This document shows positions 26,691 through 37,782 of a DNA stretch of 53,143 bases, in pieces. The DNA lies in contig CAIRCM010000003.1 of assembly GCA_903877125.1 (NCBI GenBank), positions 1-53,143 on the forward strand. Direction: 5' to 3'. How positions within the stretch are numbered: position 1 is the first letter of the stretch; the number at the start of each line of letters is the position of its first letter. The stretch comes from an uncultured Acetobacteraceae bacterium (GTDB lineage: Bacteria > Pseudomonadota > Alphaproteobacteria > Acetobacterales > Acetobacteraceae). The notes under the pieces are model-generated. The model was not told the origin of the DNA and searched no databases. It saw only the letters and a list, made by a program, of their open reading frames with translations. A program made the position numbers and the translations under genes.

Positions 26691-27832
26691 TGGAACGGCG
26701 CCTCTGGCGGGAAGCCTCCTTCGACCTCACCGGTAAGATCCTGCGGATCAACTGGCTTTACGTGCTGCTGCTCTGTGCCCTCGCCGGCGTTGGGTACACC
26801 GCGCTGTTCAGCGCCGCCGGCGGCGCGGTCGAACCTTATGCCGGGCGCCACCTCGTACGGTTCTGCATCGGCCTGATCCTCATGCTGGGGATTGCCCTGA
26901 TCGATATCAGAGTGATCCAGCGCCTGTCCTGGGTCGCCTACGCCGGCGGAATCGGGCTGCTGGTTCTGGTTATGCGCATGGGCCACGTCGGCAAAGGCGC
27001 CCAACGCTGGATCGAGCTCGGCGGGCTGCAGCTGCAACCCTCCGAATTGATGAAGATCGCCTTGGTCCTGGCGCTCGCCTCCTGGTTTCATAAGGCCACG
27101 TGGGAGCGGATCGGCAACCCGCTGTTTCTGATCCCGGCCATCGTGGCGATCCTGGTTCCCGTCGGCCTGATCCTGAAGGAGCCCAATCTGGGCACCGCCG
27201 CGATCACCGGCATCGTCGGCTCCGTCGTGTTATTCGCCGCCGGCGTCCGCTGGTGGAAGTTCGCGCTGGTCATGCTGCCGATCCCCTTCGCCGCGAAATT
27301 CGTCTACGAACACCTCCACGACTATCAGCGCGCCCGCATCGACACGTTTATGCACCCGGAGAACGATCCCCTCGGCGCCGGTTACAATATCCTGCAATCG
27401 AAAATCGCCCTGGGATCGGGCGGCATGTGGGGCAAGGGCTTTCTACAGGGCACCCAAGGCCATCTGGACTTCCTGCCCGAAAAACAGACCGACTTCATCT
27501 ACACCATGATCGGCGAGGAATTCGGCTGGGTCGGCGCCGTTGCCGTACTCGGCCTGCTCGCCATGATCGTGCTTGGCGGCATGCTGATCGCACTGCGCTG
27601 CCGCAACCAGTTCGGCCGGCTGGTGGCGCTTGGCATCTCCTTCAATTTCTTCATGTATGTGTTCGTGAACATCGCGATGGTGATGGGCGCAATCCCGGTC
27701 GGCGGCGTACCCCTGCCGATGGTCTCCCACGGCGGTTCGGCGATGCTGACGGTGATGCTGGGCTTCGGCATTCTGATGTCGGTCCACGTCCACCGGGACA
27801 CCGAATTCGAAGGCGCGCAAGACGACCGATGA
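26687..27832 (+). CDS. rodA: Peptidoglycan glycosyltransferase RodA (SEDS family)
   Basis: 381 residues, about ten membrane helices. Polymerises lipid II into glycan strands together with PBP2. SEDS motifs: GKGAQRWIELGGLQLQPSEL (catalytic-loop region), DFIYTMIGEEFGWVGAV and GGVPLPMVSHGGSAML near the C-terminus. ATGATG at 26687-26692 offers two starts; the first overlaps the mrdA stop. The gene overlaps the DUF3293 start by 4 bases. Confidence 0.97.
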   Translation: MMERRLWREASFDLTGKILRINWLYVLLLCALAGVGYTALFSAAGGAVEPYAGRHLVRFCIGLILMLGIALIDIRVIQRLSWVAYAGGIGLLVLVMRMGHVGKGAQRWIELGGLQLQPSELMKIALVLALASWFHKATWERIGNPLFLIPAIVAILVPVGLILKEPNLGTAAITGIVGSVVLFAAGVRWWKFALVMLPIPFAAKFVYEHLHDYQRARIDTFMHPENDPLGAGYNILQSKIALGSGGMWGKGFLQGTQGHLDFLPEKQTDFIYTMIGEEFGWVGAVAVLGLLAMIVLGGMLIALRCRNQFGRLVALGISFNFFMYVFVNIAMVMGAIPVGGVPLPMVSHGGSAMLTVMLGFGILMSVHVHRDTEFEGAQDDR

Positions 27833-28227
27833 CCCCCCGGCTGCTGCGCGCCTATCGGTGGACGCGCTACGAAGCCGCCGGAATCCCGGTGTTCGTCGGA
27901 CGACGATCCCTCGCGATGGACGCCCTGCTGCGCCAGCATCGCGCGAAAGCCGGGGTCTTCGTCACCGCCTGGAACCCCTGTTCGCGCCTGATGCCGGCGG
28001 GCTGGAACGACCGGCAACAGCGCGCCCTGCTGGCCCGCCTGCGACGCTGGATCGCGTTGCCCGGCGGCGGAACCTTGGGCCGCTGGCACGAGGCCCACGT
28101 CCTGGCGCTGGCCCCGCCGGCGTTGGTCACCCGGTTGGCCCGCTCGTTTCGCCAGAACGCGGTGGTGGAGGTGCGGGCGGGGCGGAAGGCGGTCCTGCGG
28201 CCGGTCGCTGCGCCTGCATCCCCATGA
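27829..28227 (+). CDS. DUF3293 family protein
   Basis: 132 residues, soluble. The recognisable family core is FVTAWNPCSRLMPAGWNDRQQ around residue 43-63, preceded by an N-terminal strand-turn-strand region. Function unknown. Its ATG overlaps the rodA stop (ATGA), so it is the last gene of the shape operon here. The final 101 bases overlap the 3' end of the convergent membrane-protein gene, so both proteins have low-complexity Ala/Pro/Arg-rich tails encoded by the same DNA. Confidence 0.8.
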   Translation: MTPRLLRAYRWTRYEAAGIPVFVGRRSLAMDALLRQHRAKAGVFVTAWNPCSRLMPAGWNDRQQRALLARLRRWIALPGGGTLGRWHEAHVLALAPPALVTRLARSFRQNAVVEVRAGRKAVLRPVAAPASP

Positions 28228-29038
28228 ACCCCTGGATCGTCTCGATCATCCGGTTCATCACCGCGATCACCAACGGCGTGCTGAACCCGTACACGAACGG
28301 CGTAATCAGATACACTGTCGCATCCTTCGTGTCGGCCGACTTCTGCAGCCACTCCCACGGCCTGTCGCCGGCGTGCGGCAGGATCGTGGGCAGCCCCAGC
28401 ACGAAGCCGAACAGGCAACCGATGATGATCCGCATCAGCACGAACCCCGGGTCGGACACGTCGACCGTGCGATCGACCTCGATCGACAGCGCGTTGATGT
28501 AGAGCGAAACAATCGCCCCGAGCCCCCCAAGACCGATCGTCCAACCGATCACCCCAACCAGGAACCACGCGCTTGGTATCTCGTTCGGATCGCCGGGCAC
28601 CGGCTTGTTGAACAGCCACGTACCGAAGGACCAGGTGGGCGGCAGGTACATGACGCACAGACAAAACACGATCGCCGCCGCGAATAGGGCCGGCAGATAG
28701 AACAGAAACTTCGGCGCCAGCCGCAACTGAAACCGCGTCAGCCGATCGCCCGTGAGATACCCGCTCAGCGCGAACCGCGTCGCGTCCACGTTGCGCCAGT
28801 CCTCGTTCGTCGGATCGGCCGCGTTCCTGTTGTATTTCAGGGAATTGAGATAGGCATTCATAGCCAGGACGTCCCTATCCGGATCCTGGAGCTTCACCCC
28901 CGACTGAATCAAAAACCCCTTCATCCGACGCAAATTATCGACCTGTGCGATGAAATCCGGATCGTTCCGTTGGAACGGTGTTTCATCGGTGCTGGGCCGC
29001 TTGCGCGGCGACCGATCGGTTCGCTTGAACAATTCCAT
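28127..29038 (-). CDS. Multi-pass membrane protein of unknown function
   Basis: 303 residues from ATG 29038, which has GGGGAGAG just upstream; the longer frame to 29131 lacks a ribosome site. An N-terminal soluble region of about 110 residues with polar helices is followed by four membrane segments: FYLPALFAAAIVFCLCVMYL, WFLVGVIGWTIGLGGLGAIV, FVLMRIIIGCLFGFVLGLP and VYLITPFVYGFSTPLVIAVM. A Pro/Ala-rich tail ends the protein. I do not recognise the family. The 3' end overlaps the DUF3293 gene by 101 bp, tail to tail. Confidence 0.72.
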   Translation of the reverse strand: MELFKRTDRSPRKRPSTDETPFQRNDPDFIAQVDNLRRMKGFLIQSGVKLQDPDRDVLAMNAYLNSLKYNRNAADPTNEDWRNVDATRFALSGYLTGDRLTRFQLRLAPKFLFYLPALFAAAIVFCLCVMYLPPTWSFGTWLFNKPVPGDPNEIPSAWFLVGVIGWTIGLGGLGAIVSLYINALSIEVDRTVDVSDPGFVLMRIIIGCLFGFVLGLPTILPHAGDRPWEWLQKSADTKDATVYLITPFVYGFSTPLVIAVMNRMIETIQGFMGMQAQRPAAGPPSAPPAPPPPRSGETSGPTG

Positions 29039-29115
29039 TGCTCTCCCCGCTGACCAACGCCGCACGCACCAACCGCCGTCCGTTACCGGACCGACCTGAA
29101 CATTACCATAGCACG

Positions 29116-29856
29116 TTATCTTACTTCGCAATACGGTCTATGGAAATCGCGGATCGTCGACGCTTCCTGCATGAACGTCATGTTGACCAGTTGGATGGTT
29201 TTTTTGTCGCCATTGACGCCCGCCCGGCCGAATGTGGTCAGGCAATCGATCGGTCCGACACCGTCCCAGGTAATGCGTTCCTGAATGACAACCTTGCCGC
29301 CGCTTTCCGCCACCAGATTTGCGACATCCCGGCCGGAAACCGAGCGGGCGCGCTCATGATTGGCGGCGCCGTCGGGATTGTCGAAGCCTTTCAGGTTGGA
29401 GTGATGCAGAAACGCCATCCCCGACGGCGTCAGCTTGCGCAGCAACTGCGGAACATAGGCGCGGAATACATCGATCTCGGCATGCACCAGCGAATCGAAG
29501 GAAAACACGAAATCGACACTCGAATCCGGGACCTCGTCCAGCGCAACGCCGTCGTTTCGGATAAACCGGGCATGCGGGCTGCCGGCGAAGCGTTTGCGGC
29601 AGGCGTCGATGCAGGTTGCTGACAAATCGACGCCCAGATAGTCCGAACAGGCCGGGATCAGGAACCTGGTCCACCGCCCAAACCCCGGCGCGATCTCAAG
29701 AATGCGGCGGGTTGGCAACAACCGGTGCAGACGGGGATAGAGCGCGCCGAACCACTGTGCCTCGCTGCCGCCCCAAGGGGCGCTCCACTCCTCCCCGCCC
29801 GCCTGCCAATTGTAGTCGCGGTCGAAGACCGTCCTGTTCCAATCCAAGTCCGGCAT
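29116..29856 (-). CDS. Class I SAM-dependent methyltransferase
   Basis: 246 residues from ATG 29856. The Rossmann SAM site is RRILEIAPGFGRWTRFLI (about 58-75), followed by YLGVDLSATCIDACRKRF and the acidic-loop region SSVDFVFSFDSLVHAEIDVF. It resembles stand-alone methyltransferases found in polysaccharide or natural-product clusters, but no such cluster is present and the substrate is unknown. Divergent from the flavin monooxygenase gene with 133 bp between starts. Confidence 0.82.
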   Translation of the reverse strand: MPDLDWNRTVFDRDYNWQAGGEEWSAPWGGSEAQWFGALYPRLHRLLPTRRILEIAPGFGRWTRFLIPACSDYLGVDLSATCIDACRKRFAGSPHARFIRNDGVALDEVPDSSVDFVFSFDSLVHAEIDVFRAYVPQLLRKLTPSGMAFLHHSNLKGFDNPDGAANHERARSVSGRDVANLVAESGGKVVIQERITWDGVGPIDCLTTFGRAGVNGDKKTIQLVNMTFMQEASTIRDFHRPYCEVR

Positions 29857-29989
29857 CCGTCTGTCCTTTTCGCCGCCCAGGTCCCCAACCACGATGCCTT
29901 GTTCGGGACCGCGCGAAAAGCCGCCAGACTTCCCCCCCTCCGGACAGGCGCCTAAGCTCCCCCCGACCGAGAACAAGGGACGGACAAAC

Positions 29990-31336
29990 ATGCGCCAGAT
30001 GGCTCTGGTGGGCTTCCTGCAAGCCCAGAACTGCACCAATTTCGTTGGCTCCTGGCGGCATCCGCAGGCCGCGCCGGACTTCACCTCCGCCGAATACTAC
30101 CGCCGCATCGGGCGGGCGCTGGAGGCCGGCAAATTCCACCTCGGCTTTTTCGACGATCGTTTGGCGATGCCCGACCTCTTCGGCGGCGATCATGCCGAGG
30201 TTGTCGCCAACGGCATCCGTTGCGTGAAAATGGACCCGCTGACCATCCTCACCGTCATGGGCATGGCGACGGAGCGCCTGGGCCTCGGTTCCACCTTGTC
30301 CACCACCTATTTCGAACCTTTCCACGCCGCCCGCGTTTTCCAGACCCTCGACCTGATGACCGACGGCCGCGCGGCCTGGAACGTCGTGACCTCCATGAAC
30401 GACGGCGAGGCCCGCAACATGGGCCATAATTCCCATCAGGGGCACGATCGTCGTTACGATCGCGCCGACGAGTTCATGGAGGTCGTCATGGGCCACTGGG
30501 ACACCTGGGATGACGGCGCCATCGTTGCCGACAAGGCCACCGGCCTGTTCGCGCATCCCGAGAAAGTCAAACGCCTGGACTACAAAGGCGAATTCTTCCA
30601 GTCCCGCGGCCCCTTCACCGTCCCCCGCTCCGCCCAGGGCCACCCGGTCATCATCCAGGCCGGCCAATCCGGCCGGGGCACCACCTTCGCCGCCCGCTGG
30701 GCCGAATGCGTGTTCGTCAATTACCACAGCCTGGAACAGGCACGCCGCGATTACGCCGCGTTCAAAACCAAAGTGACCGAGGCCGGCCGCGATCCCGAAA
30801 AGGTCTTCGTCTGCGCCGGCGTCTACCCCATCGTCGCCGAAACCCGCGCGGAAGCCGAGGACAAGGTCGCCCTGATCGATAAACTCCCCAAGGAAATCGA
30901 CAGCCTCGCTTTGCTGTCCGAAGTGCTGAACTTCGACTTCAAGAAACAGCCGATCGACGAGCCCTTTACTCAGGCCGAAATGGACAGCTGGACCGGCGTG
31001 CAGGGCATGCGCGACCGCATCAAACGCGAACTCGGCAACCGCCTGCCCACGCCGCGGGATTTCATCAACATCACCCGCCGCGGCACGTTCCACGACCATC
31101 CCCGCTTCGTCGGTTCCCCAAAAGACGTGGCGGATGGGCTGGAGGAATGGTTTTCGACCCGCGCCTGCGACGGTTTCGTCATCGCCGCCGCCCACGTTCC
31201 CGGCTCGTATGAGGAATTCAGCAAGCTCGTGGTCCCGGAACTGCAACGACGCGGCATCTTCCACCAGGACTACGCCGGCCCGACGTTGCGCGAAAACCTG
31301 GGCCTGGACCGGCCGGCGGTGGGGGCTTGGAGGTAG
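29990..31336 (+). CDS. NtaA/SnaA/DszA-family FMN-dependent monooxygenase
   Basis: 448 residues from ATG 29990 behind AAGGGA. Bacterial-luciferase-like TIM barrel of the nitrilotriacetate monooxygenase class, which uses FMNH2 and O2 to oxidise small organic substrates. Marks: QNCTNFVGSWRHP near the start, AWNVVTSMNDGEARNMG (about 133-150), HPVIIQAGQSGRGTTFAARW and the C-terminal CDGFVIAAAHVPGSYEEF. These enzymes need a flavin reductase, and none is adjacent. Substrate cannot be assigned. Confidence 0.9.
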   Translation: MRQMALVGFLQAQNCTNFVGSWRHPQAAPDFTSAEYYRRIGRALEAGKFHLGFFDDRLAMPDLFGGDHAEVVANGIRCVKMDPLTILTVMGMATERLGLGSTLSTTYFEPFHAARVFQTLDLMTDGRAAWNVVTSMNDGEARNMGHNSHQGHDRRYDRADEFMEVVMGHWDTWDDGAIVADKATGLFAHPEKVKRLDYKGEFFQSRGPFTVPRSAQGHPVIIQAGQSGRGTTFAARWAECVFVNYHSLEQARRDYAAFKTKVTEAGRDPEKVFVCAGVYPIVAETRAEAEDKVALIDKLPKEIDSLALLSEVLNFDFKKQPIDEPFTQAEMDSWTGVQGMRDRIKRELGNRLPTPRDFINITRRGTFHDHPRFVGSPKDVADGLEEWFSTRACDGFVIAAAHVPGSYEEFSKLVVPELQRRGIFHQDYAGPTLRENLGLDRPAVGAWR

Positions 31337-31456
31337 CGCCCCCCCCAACCGATAGGGGTCGGCTCGTCCGGGCCACCGATGCCGGCACCGGCCCCACACG
31401 GGGAGGCCAGACCAGCTGGTCACGCCCCCCCCGGGCGCCGACAAACCACCTCGACA
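31337..31456. other. Non-coding GC-rich stretch after the monooxygenase gene
   Basis: The 480-bp gap 31337-31816 has no convincing gene. This first part is C/G-rich with short inverted runs (GGCACCGGCC and similar) and could hold a Rho-dependent or weak intrinsic terminator; nothing more can be supported. The centre (31457-31582) is a large palindrome, listed separately, and the rest (31583-31816) shows no recognisable coding or RNA signal apart from the GST ribosome site. Confidence 0.4.
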
Positions 31457-31582
31457 GACCGCGTTTTCACCACCAAGACCACCAAGAACCACCAAGCATG
31501 CACAAAGGGGTTTCCGTCCTGCTCACAACCTTTGTGCATCCTTGGTGCTTCATCGTGTCCTTCGTGGTGAAAAAAAGCGGTC
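31457..31582. repeat. Long imperfect palindrome of CACCAAG-type repeats
   Basis: About 50-base arms: the left begins GACCGCGTTTTCACCACCAAG and contains three CACCAAG/ACCAAG units ending GCATGCACAAAGG; the right is its inverse (CCTTTGTGCATCCTTGGTG, ending GTGGTGAAAAAAAGCGGTC). The loop is about 20 bases (31509-31526). Such CACCAAGA-rich palindromes recur in many GC-rich genomes between genes. The left arm here is AT-richer than its flanks. A diverged right arm occurs alone at 47083-47132. Confidence 0.75.
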
Positions 31583-31816
31583 CATCAAGCAGCAACGCCG
31601 GTCCGACATAATCGCACCGCCTCCCCCGCTGGACTCCGCCACGCCCCCGCCGCATCATAAAGCCAACCCCAGGATAAGACGCCTCCAATGCGGGACCACG
31701 TGATCGCAGTCACGGTTTCCAGCACGTTCCGCGATCTGACCGAGGCCTGCTGACCAACTCCTTCAAAATGGTCGACGAATCCGACATCTACCCAGCCCAA
31801 AGCGGAGACCCCAACC

Positions 31817-32431
31817 ATGAAACTCTACTACGCCCCCGGCGTCTGCTCGATCGGCATCCATGTCCTGCTCGAGGAAATCGGCAAGCCCTATGAGCTGGAG
31901 GCCATCAACCTTCGCGAGGGCGCCCAGTACAAGCCCGAATACACCGCCGTGAACCCCAAATCCAAAGTCCCCGCCCTGCTGCGCGACGACGGCACGCTGC
32001 AGACCGAATACCCCGCCATCGCCTACTGGCTCGCCCGCACCAACCCGTTCAGCAACCTGCTGCCCGACAACATCGACCTCCAGGCCCGCGCGCTGGAAAT
32101 CATGGATTACTGCGTCGCCACCGTGCACATGCAGGGTTTCACCCGCATCTTCCGTCCCGGCAATTTCTCCCCCGACCCCGCGCAGGAGGAAGCCGTCAAA
32201 GCCCGCGGCAAGGAAATCGTCCAGAAAGGCTTCGAATCCCTCAGCGCGTCCCTTGGCGACAAACAATACGCGGTCGGCAACTTCTCCATTGCCGATTCCG
32301 CGATGTTCTACGTCGAATTCTGGGCCGCGCGGGTCGGCATTCCGTTGCCCGCGAACCTCGCCGCCCACTTCGACCGCATGAAAGCCCGCCCCGCCGTGCA
32401 GCGGACGCTGCAACAGGAAGGCGTGGCCTGA
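31817..32431 (+). CDS. Beta-class glutathione S-transferase
   Basis: 204 residues. Thioredoxin-like N-terminal domain starting MKLYYAPGVCSIGIHVLLEE, with the Cys10 region typical of beta-class GSTs, and TEYPAIAYWLA (glutathione gamma-Glu contact region); C-terminal all-helical domain with VGNFSIADSAMFY. Conjugates or reduces substrates with glutathione in the cytoplasm. GGAG lies just before the ATG. The next gene starts 4 bases after its stop, so the two are co-transcribed. Confidence 0.92.
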   Translation: MKLYYAPGVCSIGIHVLLEEIGKPYELEAINLREGAQYKPEYTAVNPKSKVPALLRDDGTLQTEYPAIAYWLARTNPFSNLLPDNIDLQARALEIMDYCVATVHMQGFTRIFRPGNFSPDPAQEEAVKARGKEIVQKGFESLSASLGDKQYAVGNFSIADSAMFYVEFWAARVGIPLPANLAAHFDRMKARPAVQRTLQQEGVA

Positions 32432-32435
32432 TCGC

Positions 32436-32987
32436 ATGGACTTCGCCCCTCTCATCCAGACCCCGTTCTGGTATCTCCGCCACGGCGAAACCGACTGGAA
32501 CGCGCAGGGCGTGTCGCAAGGCAGCGTCGACATCCCCCTGAACCCCACCGGCATCGCCCAGGCGAAGGACGCCGCGCAACAACTGCGCAACCGCGGCATC
32601 CGCACCATCGTCGCCTCCCCCCTGTCCCGAGCCAGGGTCACCGCCGAAATCGTCGCAGAGGTGCTGGACCTGCCGGTCCGCATCGACCCCGACCTCCGCG
32701 AAGTCAGTTGGGGCGTGCAGGAGGGGCAGCCGATGGCCGACTGGTTCCACGCCTGGATCATCGGCGGCCCCGCGCCCGCGGGCGGGGAAACCTTCGCCGA
32801 ACTCCGCCACCGCGCCACCGCCGGCGTCAACCGCGCGCTGGTCGAACCGGCCCCCGTCCTTCTGGTCGCCCACGGCGCCCTGTTCAGGGCGATCCGAGCC
32901 GCGATGGGCATCGAACCGGACCGGCGGACGAAAAACGGCGTTCCGATGTGGTGCGCCCCTGGCGAAGGCGGCTGGACGATCGACTGA
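32436..32987 (+). CDS. Histidine phosphatase family protein (phosphoglycerate-mutase-like)
   Basis: 183 residues. Branch-1 histidine phosphatase: catalytic YLRHGETDWN (RHGE near 15-18), SQGSVDIPLNPTGIAQA, SPLSRARVTAEI, acidic DLREVSWGVQEGQPM, and the second catalytic His in VLLVAHGALFRAI. Function ranges from sugar-phosphate to cofactor phosphatases; the substrate is unknown. It is short relative to metabolic phosphoglycerate mutase, arguing against that role. The glycine riboswitch follows. Confidence 0.88.
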   Translation: MDFAPLIQTPFWYLRHGETDWNAQGVSQGSVDIPLNPTGIAQAKDAAQQLRNRGIRTIVASPLSRARVTAEIVAEVLDLPVRIDPDLREVSWGVQEGQPMADWFHAWIIGGPAPAGGETFAELRHRATAGVNRALVEPAPVLLVAHGALFRAIRAAMGIEPDRRTKNGVPMWCAPGEGGWTID

Positions 32988-33075
32988 CACGACCATGCGG
33001 GCGGGGCATGACCCTACCCATACGCCCATTGCCACGCGCCCCCGCTTCCGCCATGGTGCCCAAGTCCCAGCCACC

Positions 33076-33252
33076 CGGCGCGGGAGAGAGCGGGCCACAC
33101 CCCGCCGCCGAAGGCGCAACCGGCCCCCGGAAACGCTCAGGTAACAGGGACCGCGCGGGGAACAGGGATCTCTGGAAAGCCGATGGCGCAAGCCATCGCA
33201 CCGACGGAGAAAGGCGTCCGCGCCGAATCTCTCAGGTACCGCGACAGAGGGG
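33076..33252 (+). ncRNA. Tandem glycine riboswitch controlling gcvTHP
   Basis: Two consecutive glycine aptamers. The first contains GCGCGGGAGAGAGCG, CCGCCGAAGGCGCAACC, and CGGAAACGCTCAGGTAACAG followed by GGACCGCGC. The second contains GGGATCTCTGGAAAGC, CACCGACGGAGAAAGG, GAATCTCTCAGGTACCGCGA and CAGAGGGG. The order and the conserved CTCAGGTA, GAAGG.GCAA and CTCTGGA signatures match the known class. Glycine binding is expected to switch on the glycine cleavage genes that start at 33307. It starts about 90 bp after the phosphatase gene. Confidence 0.95.
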
Positions 33253-33287
33253 GGTCACCTTCCATCGGCAACCGCCGATGGGTGACC
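33253..33287 (+). promoter_or_regulatory. Hairpin after the glycine riboswitch, candidate expression platform
   Basis: Stem of 7 plus 7 bp: GGTCACC (33253-33259) with GGTGACC (33281-33287), and CATCGGC (33263-33269) with GCCGATG (33274-33280), loop AACC. It lies between aptamer 2 and the ribosome site GCGGAG (33294-33299) of gcvT. No U tract follows, so translational or Rho-linked control is more likely than an intrinsic terminator. Confidence 0.6.
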
Positions 33288-33306
33288 TTGTGCGCGGAGA
33301 ACCCGA

Positions 33307-34407
33307 GTGGACCCCACCCTTCTGACCACCCCGCTGGACGCTTGGCACCGGAGCCTCGGCGCCCGCATGGTGCCCTTCGCCGGCTACGCCATGCCCGTGC
33401 AATACGACTTCACCGGCACCATGGCCGAACGCTGCCGCGGCGGCGTGCTGTCCGAACATTTGCACTGCCGGGCAAAGGCAGCGCTGTTCGATGTCTCCCA
33501 CATGGGCCAGGCGATGCTGGAAGGCCCCGGCGCGGCGGCGGCGTTGGAACGCCTCGTCCCCGGCGACATCATCGGCCTCAAACCCGGCCGCCAGCGCTAC
33601 ACCTTGCTGACCAATGCACAGGGCGGCATCGTCGATGACCTGATGGTCGCCAACCTCGGCGACGACCGGCTGTTCCTCGTCGTCAACGCCAGCCGCAAAC
33701 ACGTCGATTTCCCGCTGATCGCCGCGGCGTTGCCCCCAGGCGTCACCCTGCGCCCCCTGCCCGACCGCGCGCTCCTCGCCCTGCAAGGCCCCGCCGCGGC
33801 ATCCATTCTCGACGGCCCAAAATCCTTCATGGGCGTCGCGACCATGCCGGTCGAGGGCATTGAATGCATGGTCTCTCGCTCCGGCTACACCGGGGAAGAC
33901 GGGTTCGAAATCTCCGTCCCCGCGACCGAGGCCGAAACCCTCGCCAACCGCCTGCTCGCCCACGACGAAGTGATCCCCGCCGGCCTCGGCGCCCGCGACT
34001 CCTTGAGGCTCGAAGCCGGCCTGTGCCTTTACGGCAACGATCTCGACGAAACCACCACGCCGATCGAGGCCGGGCTGACCTGGGTCATCGGCAAGCGCCG
34101 CAAAATGGACTGGGATTTCCCCGGCGGCTCGGTCATCCGCGACCAGTTGGACAACGGCGCGCCGCGCCTGCGCGTTGGAATCCGCCCGGATGGACGCACC
34201 CCCGCACGGGCCGGAACGGTGGTCGAAAACGCCGGCATCGTCACCTCCGGCGGGTTTTCGCCAACGTTGAACACACCGATCGCGATGGGCTACGTCGGAC
34301 GCGCGGTCGCCGGTGACGGCACCGCGCTCATCCTGACAGTACGCGGCAAGGCCCTGCCCGCAACCGTGGTTCCCGTGCCGTTCGTACCCCATCGCTATGC
34401 CCGCTAG
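33307..34407 (+). CDS. gcvT: Glycine cleavage system T protein (aminomethyltransferase)
   Basis: 366 residues from GTG 33307, with GCGGAG seven bases upstream. Transfers the methylene group from aminomethyl-lipoyl GcvH to tetrahydrofolate, releasing ammonia. Visible: LGARMVPFAGYAMPVQY at the N-terminus, DVSHMGQ, VEGIECMVSRSGYTGEDGFE (folate-binding region), GLGARDSLRLEAGLCLYGND, and the C-terminal barrel. Operon gcvT-gcvH-gcvP, spacing 11 bp to gcvH; regulated by the upstream riboswitch. Confidence 0.96.
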   Translation: MDPTLLTTPLDAWHRSLGARMVPFAGYAMPVQYDFTGTMAERCRGGVLSEHLHCRAKAALFDVSHMGQAMLEGPGAAAALERLVPGDIIGLKPGRQRYTLLTNAQGGIVDDLMVANLGDDRLFLVVNASRKHVDFPLIAAALPPGVTLRPLPDRALLALQGPAAASILDGPKSFMGVATMPVEGIECMVSRSGYTGEDGFEISVPATEAETLANRLLAHDEVIPAGLGARDSLRLEAGLCLYGNDLDETTTPIEAGLTWVIGKRRKMDWDFPGGSVIRDQLDNGAPRLRVGIRPDGRTPARAGTVVENAGIVTSGGFSPTLNTPIAMGYVGRAVAGDGTALILTVRGKALPATVVPVPFVPHRYAR

Positions 34408-34418
34408 GAGGAACTCCC

Positions 34419-34805
34419 ATGGCCAAGAAAAACGCCGACCGACGTTACACCAAAGATCATGAATGGATCGATCTGGACGGCGATATCGCCACCATCGGCA
34501 TCACCGACCACGCGCAGGAGCAACTGGGCGACATCGTCCATGTCGAGCTCCCCGATCTCGAACGCATCGTCGCCGCGAATGAAGCCTGCTCGGTCGTCGA
34601 AAGCGTGAAGGCGGCATCGGACGTCTATGCCCCGCTCGCCGGCACCGTCGTCGAAATCAACGAAACCATCGTCGAAGACCCCGCCATCGTGAACAACGAC
34701 GCCGAGGGCGAAGGCTGGTTCTTCAAGATCGAACTCGACGACACCGATACGTTCGAAGAACTGATGGACGAAGACGCCTACGAAGAATATCTGGAGACCT
34801 TGTAA
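34419..34805 (+). CDS. gcvH: Glycine cleavage system H protein (lipoyl carrier)
   Basis: 128 residues with GGAGG just upstream. Carries the aminomethyl intermediate between P, T and L proteins on lipoyl-lysine, here Lys64 in [16 protein letters not shown]. The remaining hybrid-motif fold ([20 protein letters not shown] at the start) is normal. The very acidic tail is typical. gcvP begins 2 bases after its stop. Confidence 0.97.
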   Translation: MAKKNADRRYTKDHEWIDLDGDIATIGITDHAQEQLGDIVHVELPDLERIVAANEACSVVESVKAASDVYAPLAGTVVEINETIVEDPAIVNNDAEGEGWFFKIELDDTDTFEELMDEDAYEEYLETL

Positions 34806-34807
34806 CG

Positions 34808-37647
<2,840 letters not shown>

Positions 37648-37651
<4 letters not shown>

Positions 37652-37782
37652 CGGGGGCACACCAGGACAGGCGCCCCGTCGGCGGGCGATTTCTGTCCCG
37701 ACCGCAGACCGTTGCGCAGCGCGGTGCCGATCGCACCGGCCGCGCCCGTGATCAGCACACGGTCGTTAGCCGGATCGATCAT
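37648..37782 (-). pseudogene. Truncated NAD-dependent epimerase/SDR, N-terminal stub
   Basis: ATG 37782 overlaps the stop of the upstream LLM gene (ATGA), as a genuine operon gene would. The first 28 residues are a classic dinucleotide-binding start (RVLITGAAGAIGTALRNGL, with the GxxGxxG pattern), then 15 unrelated residues follow to TAA at 37648. A complete epimerase needs about 270 more. The rest was lost at the junction with gcvP, whose stop codon overlaps the stub. The stub could still be translated but cannot be an enzyme. Confidence 0.6.

Noticed and set aside
29696-31495. 599-residue minus-strand frame opposite the NtaA-type gene
   Set aside because: Antisense shadow; the plus-strand frame has clear family motifs.
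31457-31582. CRISPR array, because of CACCAAG iterations
   Set aside because: Units are 7-10 bases, without spacers of constant length, and the block is a palindrome.
31688-31753. 22-codon open frame (ATG 31688) before the GST gene
   Set aside because: No ribosome site and no recognisable sequence; too short to support.
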